Assembly (NCBI RefSeq): GCF_000600005.1
Contig: NZ_CP007446.1
Location: 2,463,979 to 2,527,978, forward strand
Length of the DNA: 64,000 nt
Direction of reading: 5' to 3'
DNA from: Snodgrassella alvi wkB2
GTDB taxonomy: Bacteria; Pseudomonadota; Gammaproteobacteria; Burkholderiales; Neisseriaceae
This document shows positions 34,491 to 45,646 of the stretch, in pieces. The translations under genes and the position numbers were made by a program. Each line of letters opens with the position of its first letter. Within the stretch, counting starts at the first letter, position 1. The notes under the pieces are model-generated. The model saw only the letters and a list, made by a program, of their open reading frames with translations. It was not told where the DNA came from and did not search any database.

Positions 34491-36764
34491 TTATGCAGTT
34501 AATTCTGCACGCAGTTTTTTGGTTACATTAACCATAACTTCCAGTGCTGCTTTGGTTTCCGGCCATCCGCGTGTTTTCAGACCACAATCCGGATTTACCC
34601 ACAACCGACGCTGATCAATGACTTTCAGTGCTTTACGCAACAGATGTTCGACTTCGGCTTCGGTAGGCACACGCGGGCTGTGGATATCATATACACCGGG
34701 GCCGATATCATTCGGATAGCTGAATTTAACAAAAGCATCCAGTAATTCCATATCAGAACGGGAAGTTTCAATAGTAATTACATCAGCATCCATGCTGGCA
34801 ATAGCCGGCAGAATATCATTAAATTCAGAATAGCACATATGTGTATGAATCTGAGTGCTGTCATCCGCATCAGTGGAAGTGAGGCGGAATGATTCACATG
34901 CCCAGGCCAGATATTCATCCCATTGCGCACGTTTCAGCGGCAAGGCTTCACGAATGGCCGGTTCATCAATCTGAATAACCCGAATACCGGCTTTTTCCAG
35001 ATCCAGTACTTCGTCGTTCAGTGCCAGCGCAATCTGTTTGCACACCAGACTTAATGGTACATCGTTGCGTACAAAACTCCATTTCATCATGGTTACCGGT
35101 CCGGTAAGCATACCTTTCATCGGACGTTTGGTCAGAGATTGTGCATAAGAAGACCAGGCAACAGTCATGGCTTTCGGGCGTGCCACATCACCAAAAATAA
35201 TCGGTGGTTTAACACAGCGGGAACCATAGCTCTGTACCCAGCCATACTGAGTAAAGCAGTAACCATCCAGCTGCTCACCAAAGTATTCAACCATATCATT
35301 GCGCTCAGCTTCACCATGTACCAGTACATCGATATCCAGCTGTTCCTGCTGCTCAACACAGTAGGCAATGTCTTTTTTCATGGCCGCTTCGTAATCGGCA
35401 GCGCTCAGTTCACCCTTTTTAAAGGTGGCGCGTGCCTGACGAATTTCCTGTGTTTGCGGAAATGAACCGATAGTGGTGGTTGGCAGCAAAGGCAGATTCA
35501 TCCATTGCTGTTGTTTTTCAATCCGTTGTGCAAACGGGCTATGGCGCTGGTCGGCATGTTCACGCAGGCTGGCTACGCGCTGTGCAACTTTATCATTATG
35601 AATCAGTTTACTGGTTTTGCGTCCGGCAGCCGCAGCATCAGAAGCGGCAAGAGCTTCCTGTACGGAATCTTTACCGTGTGCCAGTGCCTGTTTGATGATA
35701 CCCAGTTCCTGTAGTTTCTGGGCAGCAAAGGCAAGCCAGTTTTTGATTTCAGGGTTAAGTTTCTCCTCTACACTTAAATCCTGCGGACTGTGCAACAGTG
35801 AGCAACTCGGCGCAATCCATAAATTATTACCCAGCTGAGTAGCTACCGGCGCCAGCAGTTCTATTACTTCACGCAGATTGGCGCGCCATACGTTACGTCC
35901 GTCGATCAGACCAACTGACAATACTTTATTTTCCGGCCATGCATTGGCAAATTCAGCCAGTTGCTCAGGTGCCCGCACACAATCAATATGTACACCGTTA
36001 ACCGGCAGGTTTTTGAGCAGATTAATATGTTCGGCAACGCTGCCAAAATAGGTGCCGATAATAATACGGGTACCGGTAATCGCCAGCTCCTGATAAGTGG
36101 GAGCAAAGGCATCCAGCCACTCACGGGCAATATCTACGGCAAGAATCGGTTCGTCAATCTGAATCCAGTCAACACCGGCATTGGCCAGTTCACGTAACAG
36201 TTTCTGATATTCAGGCAGCAGACGCGGCAATAATTCCAGGCGATTATGACCGGCATCTTTTTCTTTACCCAGCCACAATAGAGTAAGCGGACCCACCAGT
36301 GTAGGTTTAATATCATGTCCGGTGGCTTTGGCTTCTTCTATCTGGGCAATCAGACTGGCTGCATTGGCCTTGAAACTGGTGTTCTGATGCCATTCAGGTA
36401 CGATATAGTGGTAGTTGGTATCAAACCATTTGGTCATTTCCATGGCTACCTGACTGGCATTACCGCGTGCCAGTTCAAAATACTGAGACAGGGTCAGTTT
36501 ATCTGCGTCAAAACCAAAACGTGCCGGAATGGCGCCCAGTGCACATAGTGTATCCAGTACGTGGTCGTAATATGAAAAATCACCTACCGGCAGCAGATCG
36601 GCACCAGCGGCAATCTGGGTTGCCCAGTTTTTCTGGCGGATATCTGCCGCTGTCTGGCGCAGCTCGGCTTCGCTTTTTGCGCCTTTCCAGAATGCTTCAA
36701 CGGCAAATTTTAATTCACGCTTGGCGCCAACACGCGGATAACCAGACAGATGGAATGTATTCAT
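34491..36764 (-). CDS. metE: Cobalamin-independent methionine synthase MetE
   Basis: MetE transfers a methyl group from methyltetrahydropteroyl-triglutamate to homocysteine. The 757-residue length is typical. The N-terminal domain starts with [20 protein letters not shown]. In the C-terminal catalytic domain the zinc ligands are visible: HTHMCYSEF (histidine and cysteine), a glutamate in TIETSRS, and the last cysteine in [25 protein letters not shown] before the ATG gives a strong start. It is divergent from metR, the regulator that activates metE in other proteobacteria. Confidence 0.98.
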   Translation of the reverse strand: MNTFHLSGYPRVGAKRELKFAVEAFWKGAKSEAELRQTAADIRQKNWATQIAAGADLLPVGDFSYYDHVLDTLCALGAIPARFGFDADKLTLSQYFELARGNASQVAMEMTKWFDTNYHYIVPEWHQNTSFKANAASLIAQIEEAKATGHDIKPTLVGPLTLLWLGKEKDAGHNRLELLPRLLPEYQKLLRELANAGVDWIQIDEPILAVDIAREWLDAFAPTYQELAITGTRIIIGTYFGSVAEHINLLKNLPVNGVHIDCVRAPEQLAEFANAWPENKVLSVGLIDGRNVWRANLREVIELLAPVATQLGNNLWIAPSCSLLHSPQDLSVEEKLNPEIKNWLAFAAQKLQELGIIKQALAHGKDSVQEALAASDAAAAGRKTSKLIHNDKVAQRVASLREHADQRHSPFAQRIEKQQQWMNLPLLPTTTIGSFPQTQEIRQARATFKKGELSAADYEAAMKKDIAYCVEQQEQLDIDVLVHGEAERNDMVEYFGEQLDGYCFTQYGWVQSYGSRCVKPPIIFGDVARPKAMTVAWSSYAQSLTKRPMKGMLTGPVTMMKWSFVRNDVPLSLVCKQIALALNDEVLDLEKAGIRVIQIDEPAIREALPLKRAQWDEYLAWACESFRLTSTDADDSTQIHTHMCYSEFNDILPAIASMDADVITIETSRSDMELLDAFVKFSYPNDIGPGVYDIHSPRVPTEAEVEHLLRKALKVIDQRRLWVNPDCGLKTRGWPETKAALEVMVNVTKKLRAELTA

Positions 36765-37064
36765 ATTTGTTTCTCCCTATTACGAATGATGGATTTCAAT
36801 AACGGCCAGTGTGCGTGAGTTATGACATTACGACAAGCGATAAATTTTGCAGTTCTGTATGAATTTTTTTAATACTATATTTCAGACTAGTGTAATCCAA
36901 GAGTATGATATGGTATACAGGTGTCCGGTTTGTAAATAGATAACTGGCTATCAGTAAGGTAATTATTGTTCTATTCATATAAATGATATTTATAAGCAGT
37001 CTGGCTGTTTATGAATTTTTTAACTTGAATTTGTAGTTAAAAATACTCATCAAAGGCGGAATAC
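36765..37064. other. metE-metR divergent control region
   Basis: 300 bp between the two starts. I looked for the MetR-box pattern TGAANNNNNTTCA and found no perfect copy, only isolated TGAA and TTCA half sites. Promoters for both genes must lie here. Confidence 0.6.
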
Positions 37065-37997
37065 ATGGAGTCGATTATTGAACTGCGCCATCTGCGCACT
37101 TTGCTGGCTCTGGAAGAAACCGGCAGCGTATCGATGGCGGCAAAAAGGGTTTTTCTGACCCAGTCTGCACTTTCACACCAGATTCGTGTTCTGGAACAGT
37201 TTTATGGTACCCCTCTGTTTGAACGTAAATCCAACCCGATTCACTTTACTCCGGTAGGTATGCGGCTGCTACAGCTGGCACGAGAAATCACGCCGCTGGT
37301 TACAGTAGCAGAGCTGGATATGGCGCAGATAATTGAAGGTGAGGCAGGGGAGCTGAGGGTAGCGGTAGAGTGCCATACCTGCTTTGACTGGCTGATGCCG
37401 GCCATGGATGCTTTCCGGGCGCTGTGGCCTAAAGTAGAGCTGGATATTGTTTCCGGCTTTCAGGCCGATCCGGTTGGGTTATTGCTGACTCACCGTGCTG
37501 ATCTGGCAATCGTATCCGAATATGCTCCGCAGCCGGGGATTATTTTTCAACCATTGTTTGCCTATGAAATGGTCGGCATTTGCGCGAAGGATCACCCGCT
37601 GGCGGCTAAAAGTGTATGGCAGGCTCAGGATTTTGAGAATGAAACACTGATCACCTATCCGGTACCGGATGATATGCTGGATTTACTGCGTAAGGTTTTA
37701 AAACCGGCCGGGGTACAGCCGGCACGGCGTAACAGTGAACTGACGATAGCTATTATTCAACTGGTTTCCAGCCGGCGCGGCATTGCTGCTTTGCCTTACT
37801 GGACTGTTATGCCGTATCTGGAAAAAGGCTATGTAGTAGCACGGCAGATTGGCGATATACCGCTGCAAAGTGAATTGTATGCCGCCATGCGCGAAACAGA
37901 CAGTAATAAAAGCTATCTGGATAATTTCTGCCAGATTGTGCGCGAACGCAGCTTTGCCGACTTACCCGGACTCAGCCCGCTCAGCACGCCGGACTAG
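37065..37997 (+). CDS. metR: MetR-type LysR transcriptional regulator
   Basis: A 310-residue LysR protein. The winged helix-turn-helix is in LALEETGSVSMAAKRVFLTQSALSHQIRVLE (residues 13-43, described by its ends LALEETGSVS and HQIRVLE). The effector domain starts near residue 90 with GELRVAVECHTCFDWLMP, characteristic of MetR, which senses homocysteine. Divergent placement next to metE strongly supports MetR. AGGCGGAATAC before the ATG is a good ribosome-binding site. Confidence 0.94.
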   Translation: MESIIELRHLRTLLALEETGSVSMAAKRVFLTQSALSHQIRVLEQFYGTPLFERKSNPIHFTPVGMRLLQLAREITPLVTVAELDMAQIIEGEAGELRVAVECHTCFDWLMPAMDAFRALWPKVELDIVSGFQADPVGLLLTHRADLAIVSEYAPQPGIIFQPLFAYEMVGICAKDHPLAAKSVWQAQDFENETLITYPVPDDMLDLLRKVLKPAGVQPARRNSELTIAIIQLVSSRRGIAALPYWTVMPYLEKGYVVARQIGDIPLQSELYAAMRETDSNKSYLDNFCQIVRERSFADLPGLSPLSTPD

Positions 37998-38022
37998 TCT
38001 GCAACCGGCAATCTGATTTATT

Positions 38023-38078
38023 AAAGGAGCAGGGCAGATATTCGGCAAAGCGCTGATATTTTGCTCTGCTCTTTTTTG
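38023..38078 (+). terminator. Probable terminator after metR
   Basis: Left arm GGAGCAGGGC pairs with the right arm GCTCTGCTCT with G-U pairs, with a secondary inner hairpin between, followed by TTTTTT. It lies about 30 bp after the metR stop. Confidence 0.65.
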
Positions 38079-38230
38079 GTATCGTCAGCCAGAATTTTAC
38101 GCAACATCCATTGTCCTGCTTAAGCTCAGTTTGTGCAGATGTCAGATAAATCTTCTTGTGCTGTATAAAATAAGCCATAAGCATATTTTTCAAAGCGATT
38201 TTTCAGGCTTAATCAGCTACAATAAGCGCT

Positions 38231-40450
38231 ATGGAAATTTTATCTTCTGCCGGTCTGCTGACTGGTCTTAATAGTGAACAATTAGCCGCCGTTACCTGGC
38301 CTGCGCAACCGGCACTGGTACTGGCGGGTGCAGGAAGTGGTAAAACCAGAGTACTAACCACACGTATTGCCTGGTTATTGCAGACTGGTCAGGCCAGTGT
38401 ACACAGCATTCTGGCCGTTACCTTTACCAATAAGGCGGCTAAAGAAATGCAATTGCGCCTGAGCACGCTGTTACCGGTTTCGGTACGGGCGATGTGGCTG
38501 GGGACATTTCACGGACTGTGCCATCGGTTTTTACGACTGCACCATCAGGAAGCATCACTGCCCAAAACATTTCAGATTCTGGATATGGGTGATCAGCTTT
38601 CTGTAGTCAAGCGCTTGCTCAAACAACTGAATATTGCTGAAGAAATTATCTCACCGCGCAGTCTGCAAGGATTCATCAATGCACAAAAAGAAAACGGATT
38701 GCGTGCTTCGCGTTTATCGGCCCGCGACCCGCATGAACGGCAAATGATTGAATGTTATGCCGCCTATGACAGTTTGTGCCAGAATGAAGGGGTAGTGGAT
38801 TTCGCGGAATTAATGTTACGCAGTTATGAAATTCTGCAGAGTAATGAAATATTGCGCAATCATTACCAGAACCGTTTTAATCATGTGCTGATTGATGAAT
38901 TTCAGGATACAAATAAATTACAGTATGCATGGCTAAAATTACTGGCCGGAGAGCATGCAGCAGTTTTCGCCGTGGGAGACGACGACCAGAGTATTTATCG
39001 CTTTCGCGGTGCCGAAGTAGCCAATATGACCCGCTTTCTGAATGAATTTCATGTTGGCGAACCCATCCGGCTGGAACAAAATTACCGTTCGGTAGGCAAT
39101 ATTCTGACAGCAGCCAACGCGGTGATTGCACACAACGCCAGCCGTCTGGGTAAAAATCTGCGCACTCAGGCCGGCGATGGCGAAAAAATCCGTGTGCTTC
39201 AGGCAATTAATGATCTTGAAGAAGCGCAGTTTGTGGTTGATGAAGTGAAGGCTTTACACCGCGAAGGGCTGAATTATATGCAGATGGCTGTACTGTATCG
39301 CAGTAATGCCCAGTCGCGGGTTCTGGAACAGGCTCTGTTCCGCGCCGGTATACCTTACAAAATTTATGGCGGCCTGCGCTTTTATGAGCGTCAGGAAATC
39401 AAACATGCACTGGCTTACCTGCGTCTGGCGGTTAACCCCAATGATGATAATGCATTATTACGGGTAATCAATGTACCGGCACGCGGTATCGGCGCGCGGA
39501 GTGTTGAAAACATTCAGGCGGCAGCCAATGAAGCTCATACTTCGTTATGGCAGGCGGCCATCAGTTTATCAGTGAAAAACAGTAAAATTGCTGCTTTTAT
39601 CCGCCTGATTGAAAATTTACAGCAACAGGCTGCGCAAGTTTCTCTGCAGGAACTGATGGCTGCTGCCATCTATGATAGCGGTCTGATGGAACACTACCGT
39701 ACCCAGAAAGGTGAACAGCAGGAACGCATCAACAACCTGGAAGAATTACTGAATGCGGCAGTGGCATTTAAACCGCAGGAATCCGGTTTTGATATGGAAC
39801 CTGAGTATGATGAAAACGATCCTTTATTTCCGGTACTGTCTTTTTTAAGTACAGCCTCGCTGGAAGCAGGAGAGCATCAGGCCGGTCAGGGTGAAGATGC
39901 CTTGCAGTTAATGACTGTGCATGCAGCCAAGGGGTTGGAATTTGATGGTGTATTTCTGACAGGGCTGGAAGAAGGTTTATTCCCCAGTGAATACAGCATG
40001 GCCGAACGCGACGGGCTGGAAGAAGAGCGGCGCCTGATGTATGTAGCCATCACCAGAGCACGAAAACGCCTGTATTTAACAATGGCAGAACAACGCCTGT
40101 TACACGGACAAACGCATTTTGCCCTGCCATCACGCTTTGTGGATGAAATACCGGAAGAGGTATTGCAATATTTGTCTGCTCACAGAAACTCTCTGATAGC
40201 CCGGCAACAGTCAACGCAGCGAACCAATCCGTTTCACAGCCGCAGCAAACTGGCAGAAACACAGGAGAGTACGGATTTTGACGGCTTTCAGCTGGGACAG
40301 AATGTTTATCATGAACGTTTCGGCACAGGTGTCATCATAGATGCTACCCGGAAAGCTGAAGGGGCACGCCTGACCATCAATTTCGGTAAACAGGGGATTA
40401 AAGAGCTGGATACCGTATTTGCCAAAAGCAAGCTAAGTATTATTTCTTAA
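38231..40450 (+). CDS. uvrD: DNA helicase II UvrD
   Basis: A superfamily 1 3'-5' helicase acting in nucleotide excision and mismatch repair. 739 residues, slightly longer than E. coli UvrD. Motif I GAGSGKT at residues 33-39, motif II in VLIDEFQDTN, motif III in VGDDDQSIYRFRGA, motif IV in LEQNYRS, motif V in LMTVHAAKGLEFDGVFL and motif VI in MYVAITRAR are all present. The C-terminal tudor-like end (VYHERFGTGVIIDA) is that of the UvrD/PcrA group rather than Rep. It precedes the HIT gene by 50 bp. Confidence 0.96.
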   Translation: MEILSSAGLLTGLNSEQLAAVTWPAQPALVLAGAGSGKTRVLTTRIAWLLQTGQASVHSILAVTFTNKAAKEMQLRLSTLLPVSVRAMWLGTFHGLCHRFLRLHHQEASLPKTFQILDMGDQLSVVKRLLKQLNIAEEIISPRSLQGFINAQKENGLRASRLSARDPHERQMIECYAAYDSLCQNEGVVDFAELMLRSYEILQSNEILRNHYQNRFNHVLIDEFQDTNKLQYAWLKLLAGEHAAVFAVGDDDQSIYRFRGAEVANMTRFLNEFHVGEPIRLEQNYRSVGNILTAANAVIAHNASRLGKNLRTQAGDGEKIRVLQAINDLEEAQFVVDEVKALHREGLNYMQMAVLYRSNAQSRVLEQALFRAGIPYKIYGGLRFYERQEIKHALAYLRLAVNPNDDNALLRVINVPARGIGARSVENIQAAANEAHTSLWQAAISLSVKNSKIAAFIRLIENLQQQAAQVSLQELMAAAIYDSGLMEHYRTQKGEQQERINNLEELLNAAVAFKPQESGFDMEPEYDENDPLFPVLSFLSTASLEAGEHQAGQGEDALQLMTVHAAKGLEFDGVFLTGLEEGLFPSEYSMAERDGLEEERRLMYVAITRARKRLYLTMAEQRLLHGQTHFALPSRFVDEIPEEVLQYLSAHRNSLIARQQSTQRTNPFHSRSKLAETQESTDFDGFQLGQNVYHERFGTGVIIDATRKAEGARLTINFGKQGIKELDTVFAKSKLSIIS

Positions 40451-40500
40451 ACAATTGCTCAGGTAACGGCTGGTAAGCAAAAGCCTGAGAGGAGACAGTC

Positions 40501-40920
40501 ATGCAACAATACGACAGTAACAATATTTTTGCCCGAATTATCCGTGGTGAAATTCCTTGCCATAAAGTTTATGAGGATGAGCAGACACTGGCTTTTATGG
40601 ATGTGATGCCACAGGCACGCGGCCATGTACTGGTGATTCCTAAATGTGAAGCAATAGAGTTAACTGACATGCCGCAAGATTACCTTGCTGCCGTATTCAG
40701 TGCAGCCAAAAAGATTATTAATGCGCAACGTAAAGTGTTACATCGTAATGGCGTTGTGCAATTACAGTTGTCCGGCGAACAGGCCGGTCAGTCTGTATTT
40801 CATTATCACATTCATCTGATTCCCGGACATATCCATGAACTGGGTAAACATGAAAGTGTGGCTGCTGATCAGGCAGAACTGGCGCAACTGGCTGCACAAT
40901 TACGTGCAGAACTGGCCTGA
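40501..40920 (+). CDS. HIT-family nucleotide-binding protein
   Basis: A 139-residue histidine-triad protein. The active-site motif HxHxHxx is FHYHIHLIPGH (about residues 99-109). The N-terminal FARIIRGEIPCHKVYEDE and GHVLVIPK stretches are typical of bacterial Hit/HinT. These cytoplasmic hydrolases act on AMP-linked substrates. AGGAGACAGTC before the ATG is a strong ribosome-binding site. Possibly co-transcribed with uvrD. Confidence 0.93.
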   Translation: MQQYDSNNIFARIIRGEIPCHKVYEDEQTLAFMDVMPQARGHVLVIPKCEAIELTDMPQDYLAAVFSAAKKIINAQRKVLHRNGVVQLQLSGEQAGQSVFHYHIHLIPGHIHELGKHESVAADQAELAQLAAQLRAELA

Positions 40921-41350
40921 CCATTTTTTGATTCAATAATTATCCACAGAATTATCCACAGATAATCAGTAAAATAAATAGTATTTATTATGCTATAACC
41001 CTTGTTTTATAAGGAATTAAGCATAAAGACTGATTTTTATCCAGTTAAATACTACAAATTTGTCCACAATCATTCAGTTGTTGTACCAAATCTCCCTGTC
41101 GCTCCTGCACCTTTCGGTAAACGGAGCGATAATTTATTTCCTGGTCAATACAGATTAAATTGTTCAGTCAGTTTCAGCTTAAACGCCTTTGTGATTACAG
41201 ACTAGCCATATCCTGCATATTTAGCGGAACTTAATTCACTAAAACGCCTGCTTACGCTTTTCATCAACAGGAAATGCGACAAATCATTTTTTTCTGCCGG
41301 TTTCAGCAGAAGCAGGCCTTAACCGGCCTGTATCTTTTCTTCTGATAACA
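40921..41350. other. Spacer with two DnaA boxes
   Basis: About 430 bp between the HIT gene and the dnaJ terminator. It holds two perfect TTATCCACA sequences near 40940-40960 and a near match TTGTCCACA at 41060-41068. A 67-codon open frame (41002-41205) has no recognisable product. Confidence 0.5.
40940..40960 (+). promoter_or_regulatory. Pair of perfect DnaA boxes
   Basis: TTATCCACA occurs at 40940-40948 and again at 40952-40960, same orientation, 12 bp apart. The consensus is TTATNCACA. Nearby genes are not those of a replication origin, so these may be DnaA-titrating or transcription-control sites. Confidence 0.6.
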
Positions 41351-41386
41351 AAAGCCCGCAGAAAAATTATGCTCTGCGGGTTTTTA
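41351..41386 (-). terminator. Terminator after dnaJ (may act both ways)
   Basis: Stem CCCGCAGA/TCTGCGGG with flanking A and T runs, about 70 bp past the dnaJ stop on the minus strand. Confidence 0.75.
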
Positions 41387-41456
41387 CACAGTATAACCAG
41401 TATTAATTATTCATACATCCGGAATAAACACTTCTGAACTGTGGTACTTTCGTATT

Positions 41457-42569
41457 TTATTCAAATAAATCACGCAGTTTGTCCATGAATGATTTTTGCC
41501 GCGGCGTCTGAGCCCGGTCCATACCGGTAGAGATTTTTTCAAACTCTTCCAGTAATTCACGCTGACGATCGGTCAGATTTACCGGTGTCTCTACCACGAT
41601 ATGACAATATAAATCACCCACAGCAGCCGAACGTACAGATTTAATTCCTTTACCACGTACCCGCATGCGACGACCGGTTTGTGTTTCTTTCGGAATATTC
41701 AGTTTGACTTTACCATCCAGCGTAGGCACCTCAACCTCCCCGCCAAGCGCTGCTATCGTAAAACTGATAGGCAATTCACAGTGCAAATCCATGCCGTCAC
41801 GCTCAAAGACCGGATGCGGGCGCACGTTCACCATCACATATAAATCACCGGCAGGCGCACCATGCTTACCGGGTTCACCTTCACCGCTCAGGCGGATACG
41901 CTGACCGTCATCAATACCGGCCGGAATAGAAACCTCAACAGTCTTGCGGGTTTTTACCAGTCCGTCGCCATGACATTTAACACACGGATCCTTAATCTGT
42001 TTACCACTGCCGTGACAGGTCGGGCAGGTCTGCTGTAACTGAAAAATGGCCTGCCGTACGTGAACGACACCACTGCCGCCACACATGCTGCAGGTAGTGG
42101 CTGAAGTCCCGACTTTAGCACCACTGCCGTGACAGACATCACATTCTTCATGAGTAGGAATAGTGATTTTTTTCTTAATACCGCGCGCAGCCTCTTCCAG
42201 ACTGATTTCAATATTATATTGTAAATCAGCGCCCTGATTATTCTGCTGCGACCGTCCGCCGGCTCCGCCGCCAAACATCTGGCTGAAAATATCACCAAAA
42301 TCAAAACCGCCGGAAAAGCCGCCGGCTCCGGCACCCATATTGCCGTCTACACCGGCATGTCCAAACTGGTCATAAGCAGCACGTTTTTGAGAATCAGACA
42401 ATACTTCATAAGCACGCTGTACTTCTTTAAATTTTTCTTCGGCGTTTTTATCGCCCTGATTACGGTCAGGATGGTATTTCATGGCCAGCTTACGATAAGC
42501 TTTTTTGATTTCCTCATCCCCTGCAGTACGGCTTATACCCAGTACTTCATAAAAATCTACTTCAGTCAT
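41457..42569 (-). CDS. dnaJ: Chaperone protein DnaJ
   Basis: DnaJ stimulates DnaK ATPase and binds unfolded proteins. From the ATG at 42569 it is 370 residues. The J domain has HPD at residues 33-35, followed by a Gly/Phe-rich region ([15 protein letters not shown]). The zinc-finger domain has four CxxCxGxG repeats: [24 protein letters not shown] and CVKCHGDG. Two C-terminal substrate-binding domains follow. An in-frame TTG further upstream (42596) would add nine residues not seen in the family. dnaK is not adjacent within the window. Confidence 0.97.
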   Translation of the reverse strand: MTEVDFYEVLGISRTAGDEEIKKAYRKLAMKYHPDRNQGDKNAEEKFKEVQRAYEVLSDSQKRAAYDQFGHAGVDGNMGAGAGGFSGGFDFGDIFSQMFGGGAGGRSQQNNQGADLQYNIEISLEEAARGIKKKITIPTHEECDVCHGSGAKVGTSATTCSMCGGSGVVHVRQAIFQLQQTCPTCHGSGKQIKDPCVKCHGDGLVKTRKTVEVSIPAGIDDGQRIRLSGEGEPGKHGAPAGDLYVMVNVRPHPVFERDGMDLHCELPISFTIAALGGEVEVPTLDGKVKLNIPKETQTGRRMRVRGKGIKSVRSAAVGDLYCHIVVETPVNLTDRQRELLEEFEKISTGMDRAQTPRQKSFMDKLRDLFE

Positions 42570-42849
42570 AATTTTATTCCAAAGGTTTGCAGGCAACCTG
42601 CTCTTAAACAGCAGGATGCCTGAACAGCAAAACCGGATAGATAATAGAAATGCAACCCATATATGGGCTGCATGTATAAAAACAAGGTTTTAAGTAAAAG
42701 TTATTTTTGACCGAAGCACAATATACGGCCTGAAAACAAATAGACAGACAAAGAATTAACGGTCACACCAGTATATTTATACTGTCAGCAAAGTAACCAA
42801 TCAAATCATGTACCATCCATCAGGTAACCTTCAAAACACTTTAAATAAT

Positions 42850-44739
42850 TCAACCGGATATTTGGCTGGCATTATCTGCCGGCAACAAAACATTAATATA
42901 GTTTAATCCGACACTTACCTGTATCGGATCGATTCCGGTTATCGATACCTTCATCCGGCATTTTGGCATGGCATCAACCGGTACACCGTTGACACGGCTT
43001 ACCAGTGGCAGGCCTTCAATACGTACTAAATCATCACGTATTAACTGAGCGGTCAGCTCCTGCAACTGTTCTTGCTGAATATATATCAGACTCCAGTATG
43101 CTTCCATATGGCGCTGAAAATCATTGTAGGCTGCATAAGCCGACTCAAAATCACGCAATACCGCAAACAGCATGGCATCCTGCGGTTCAAAACGTGGCTC
43201 TGCGTCCGGATCCAGTAAACTAATTAGCTGCTTCTGGTTAATATAATCAGTAGCACGGCGCAGTGGTGAAGTAAACCAGGCATAATGTTTCAGCCCCAGA
43301 CCAATATGCGGTTCAGACTGAGTACTCATCCGTACTCTGCCGGTAGGCTGTACACGGAATAATCCCGCCATTTCAGCCTCATCCAGCATCTGCGCCCAGG
43401 TGCTGTTGGCAAAAATCATCAGTTCACTGACCAGCGTATCAATTGGTGCTCCGCGTTCACGCACACTGATATGTACAGTATTATCTGTCCCAAGCTTAAT
43501 TCCATAATCGTACTGCGGTAAACGTTCCGGATCATATTTACCCCGCGCCTGCATTCTGGCCACAGCAAAATCATATAACCAGTTCATTTCATGCTGATGT
43601 GCAAAAGCTTCAGTATCGCTGCGCGGCTGCAAAGGCTGAAATGCCTGCTCAATATTTTCAATACGTAAATTACAGTCTATATACACCGATTCAATTCGTG
43701 ATTCATAACGTATTACTTCAAACTGCGGACTGATTTCAGCATACAGACTGACTGCCGGTCGTGCTGCTCCTTCATCCAGACTGAAAGCAGCTATCCAGTT
43801 ATCCGGCAGCATGGTAATTTTACCGCCGGGATAATACACAGTACTTAAACGTTCAAATATCAGCTTTTCCAGCAAAGACTCAGCATCTATTGCCAGAGCC
43901 GGGGCAGCAATATGAATTCCGACCAGTTTGTTGCCATTGGGCAGGTCTCGCACACTGAATGCATCATCTACCTCACTGGTTTCAATGTCATCAATGGAAA
44001 ATGCGCGTACTGAGGTATCGGCATCTGGCAGATTGTGCATAACCGGTACAGGATAATGACCACAATCCGCACCTTTGGGAAACTGAGTAAGTAAAAAACC
44101 ATCCAGAAAATATTCAGGCAGAGGCGGTACTGCACCAACACTCTGGAGCAGGGCAAACAGTGAGGTTTTTTTCTGATCAGCAGCTTTGACCACTGCTTTG
44201 TATTTCAGACTTTGTTTATCAGGTGCATGCAGAATCATTTTGGCTTCAGCAGCAATTTCATCCGGCAGACGACCGACCAGCAATTCCTGTATCCAGCCAT
44301 TGATTTGTTCTTCCTGCTGTTTGCGCCGTTCAATGGCTGCCAGCGCCTGCTGTAATGTTTCTGCCGGCGCAGCTTTAAATACACCTTTATTTTTTTTGTA
44401 AAAATACATAGGCGCTGCATACAGAGCCATCAGTGTGGCTGCCAGCTCAATATTCCCGCTGCTATTGCCAAAATATTCACTGGCTGCACTGGCTGCGGTA
44501 AATTCACTTTCAGTGCCTACCGCTTCCCAGAGCAGACTGATATCAATACCGGCAGCTGCTTCAGCAGCCTGTTGTAAAAATTGCGCAGCATCACCATCAA
44601 ACACCAGAAAAACGTGGCTGGCCTTGATTTTTGCCCGCTTACCATGTTGTGTATTAACCAGAAAAGTAGCATCATTTTCCTGAACTATTTCCGCTACTTT
44701 AAACTGACCTGACTCCTCATAAAAAATTTGTTTACCCAT
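42850..44739 (-). CDS. RNB-domain ribonuclease (RNase II family)
   Basis: A 629-residue exoribonuclease-like protein. The RNB catalytic domain begins about residue 240; the active-site aspartates are in AFSIDDIETSEVDDAFSV, matching the D-D-DD pattern of RNase II/R. Further RNB stretches are YYPGGKITMLPDNW and HYAWFTSPLRRATDYINQ. The N-terminal part is shorter and different from RNase R and lacks an obvious basic C-terminal tail, so I call it by domain only. It would degrade single-stranded RNA 3' to 5' in the cytoplasm. Confidence 0.9.
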   Translation of the reverse strand: MGKQIFYEESGQFKVAEIVQENDATFLVNTQHGKRAKIKASHVFLVFDGDAAQFLQQAAEAAAGIDISLLWEAVGTESEFTAASAASEYFGNSSGNIELAATLMALYAAPMYFYKKNKGVFKAAPAETLQQALAAIERRKQQEEQINGWIQELLVGRLPDEIAAEAKMILHAPDKQSLKYKAVVKAADQKKTSLFALLQSVGAVPPLPEYFLDGFLLTQFPKGADCGHYPVPVMHNLPDADTSVRAFSIDDIETSEVDDAFSVRDLPNGNKLVGIHIAAPALAIDAESLLEKLIFERLSTVYYPGGKITMLPDNWIAAFSLDEGAARPAVSLYAEISPQFEVIRYESRIESVYIDCNLRIENIEQAFQPLQPRSDTEAFAHQHEMNWLYDFAVARMQARGKYDPERLPQYDYGIKLGTDNTVHISVRERGAPIDTLVSELMIFANSTWAQMLDEAEMAGLFRVQPTGRVRMSTQSEPHIGLGLKHYAWFTSPLRRATDYINQKQLISLLDPDAEPRFEPQDAMLFAVLRDFESAYAAYNDFQRHMEAYWSLIYIQQEQLQELTAQLIRDDLVRIEGLPLVSRVNGVPVDAMPKCRMKVSITGIDPIQVSVGLNYINVLLPADNASQISG

Positions 44740-45646
44740 AACGCCTACTTAAAACAAAGAAACTACTCAAGTAATCTGTAAAACAGATTCAGAAACCACT
44801 ATTTATTCGATTATAAACGACAGTACTCAATCTTCGCTTCTATGCCTGCTCTGCTACTCTGTTCCAGACAACCGTATCTGTATAAATAGTTCACCATTAT
44901 TCCTCCTCAGGCTTCCCTGTTTTGCATATATCCGATTGTCAAATCATACAAATTAAATAATTCTATGTTTTAATTTTCCATTAAAACAATTACTTAAAGT
45001 TAGCACAATATAATTATGCTTTGAACAACATTATGCTTTAAAACCAGATAAATAAACAGCAAAAAAATACCTGCTGACAAATAAAATCCATAATAATGAA
45101 CTAATTTTAAAAAACTCCAAAAGCATAATATGCTGGAAATATTTCGATACATATAAAGTTATACACCGTACAACCGGCAACAATAGTAAGTATTACCGAA
45201 AATTAAAACATATGCTAAAAAAATAATACAAAAAATCAAAATTTATTTGATTTTTTTACATAAAACTGTTTTCCGCCTGCTATTTCAAACATCAGCATCA
45301 GATAACAATTTATATAATTAATATATGAATATATTAATTTTTACAAATAACTTTTTATTCTTACGGTTAAAAAAACAATTTCTATATCTAGAGAAGCAAA
45401 TATTGATTTAAATTTGCCTTTATCTGAATAAAATATCTGTATTATTATTCATTACATGAATAAATTCTGTTGCATATAAAAATATTATTACTGATTATAT
45501 AAGCACATTACTTTTAATAACACAAACTGAAATATACTTCATCCGGTTATCAGCTGATTCTGACTAATTGTATGATACAGATATCCGCAGCAATAGCCAT
45601 AGTGCGAGTGTTACAATAGCCATAAATTCATGTAAAGACCTATAAT
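44740..45646. other. Long AT-rich spacer with a repeated 10-mer
   Basis: 907 bp between divergent genes with no credible coding frame. ATTATGCTTT occurs at 45013-45022 and 45030-45039, and its reverse complement at 45120-45129. Promoters for the RNB gene (minus) and xseB (plus) must lie at the two ends. No tRNA cloverleaf was recognised. Confidence 0.5.

Noticed and set aside
36765..37064. MetR box between metE and metR
   Set aside because: No full TGAA-N5-TTCA match found by eye; only half sites.
44740..45646. tRNA or other structured RNA in the long spacer
   Set aside because: No cloverleaf or conserved RNA element recognised; sequence is mostly A/T.
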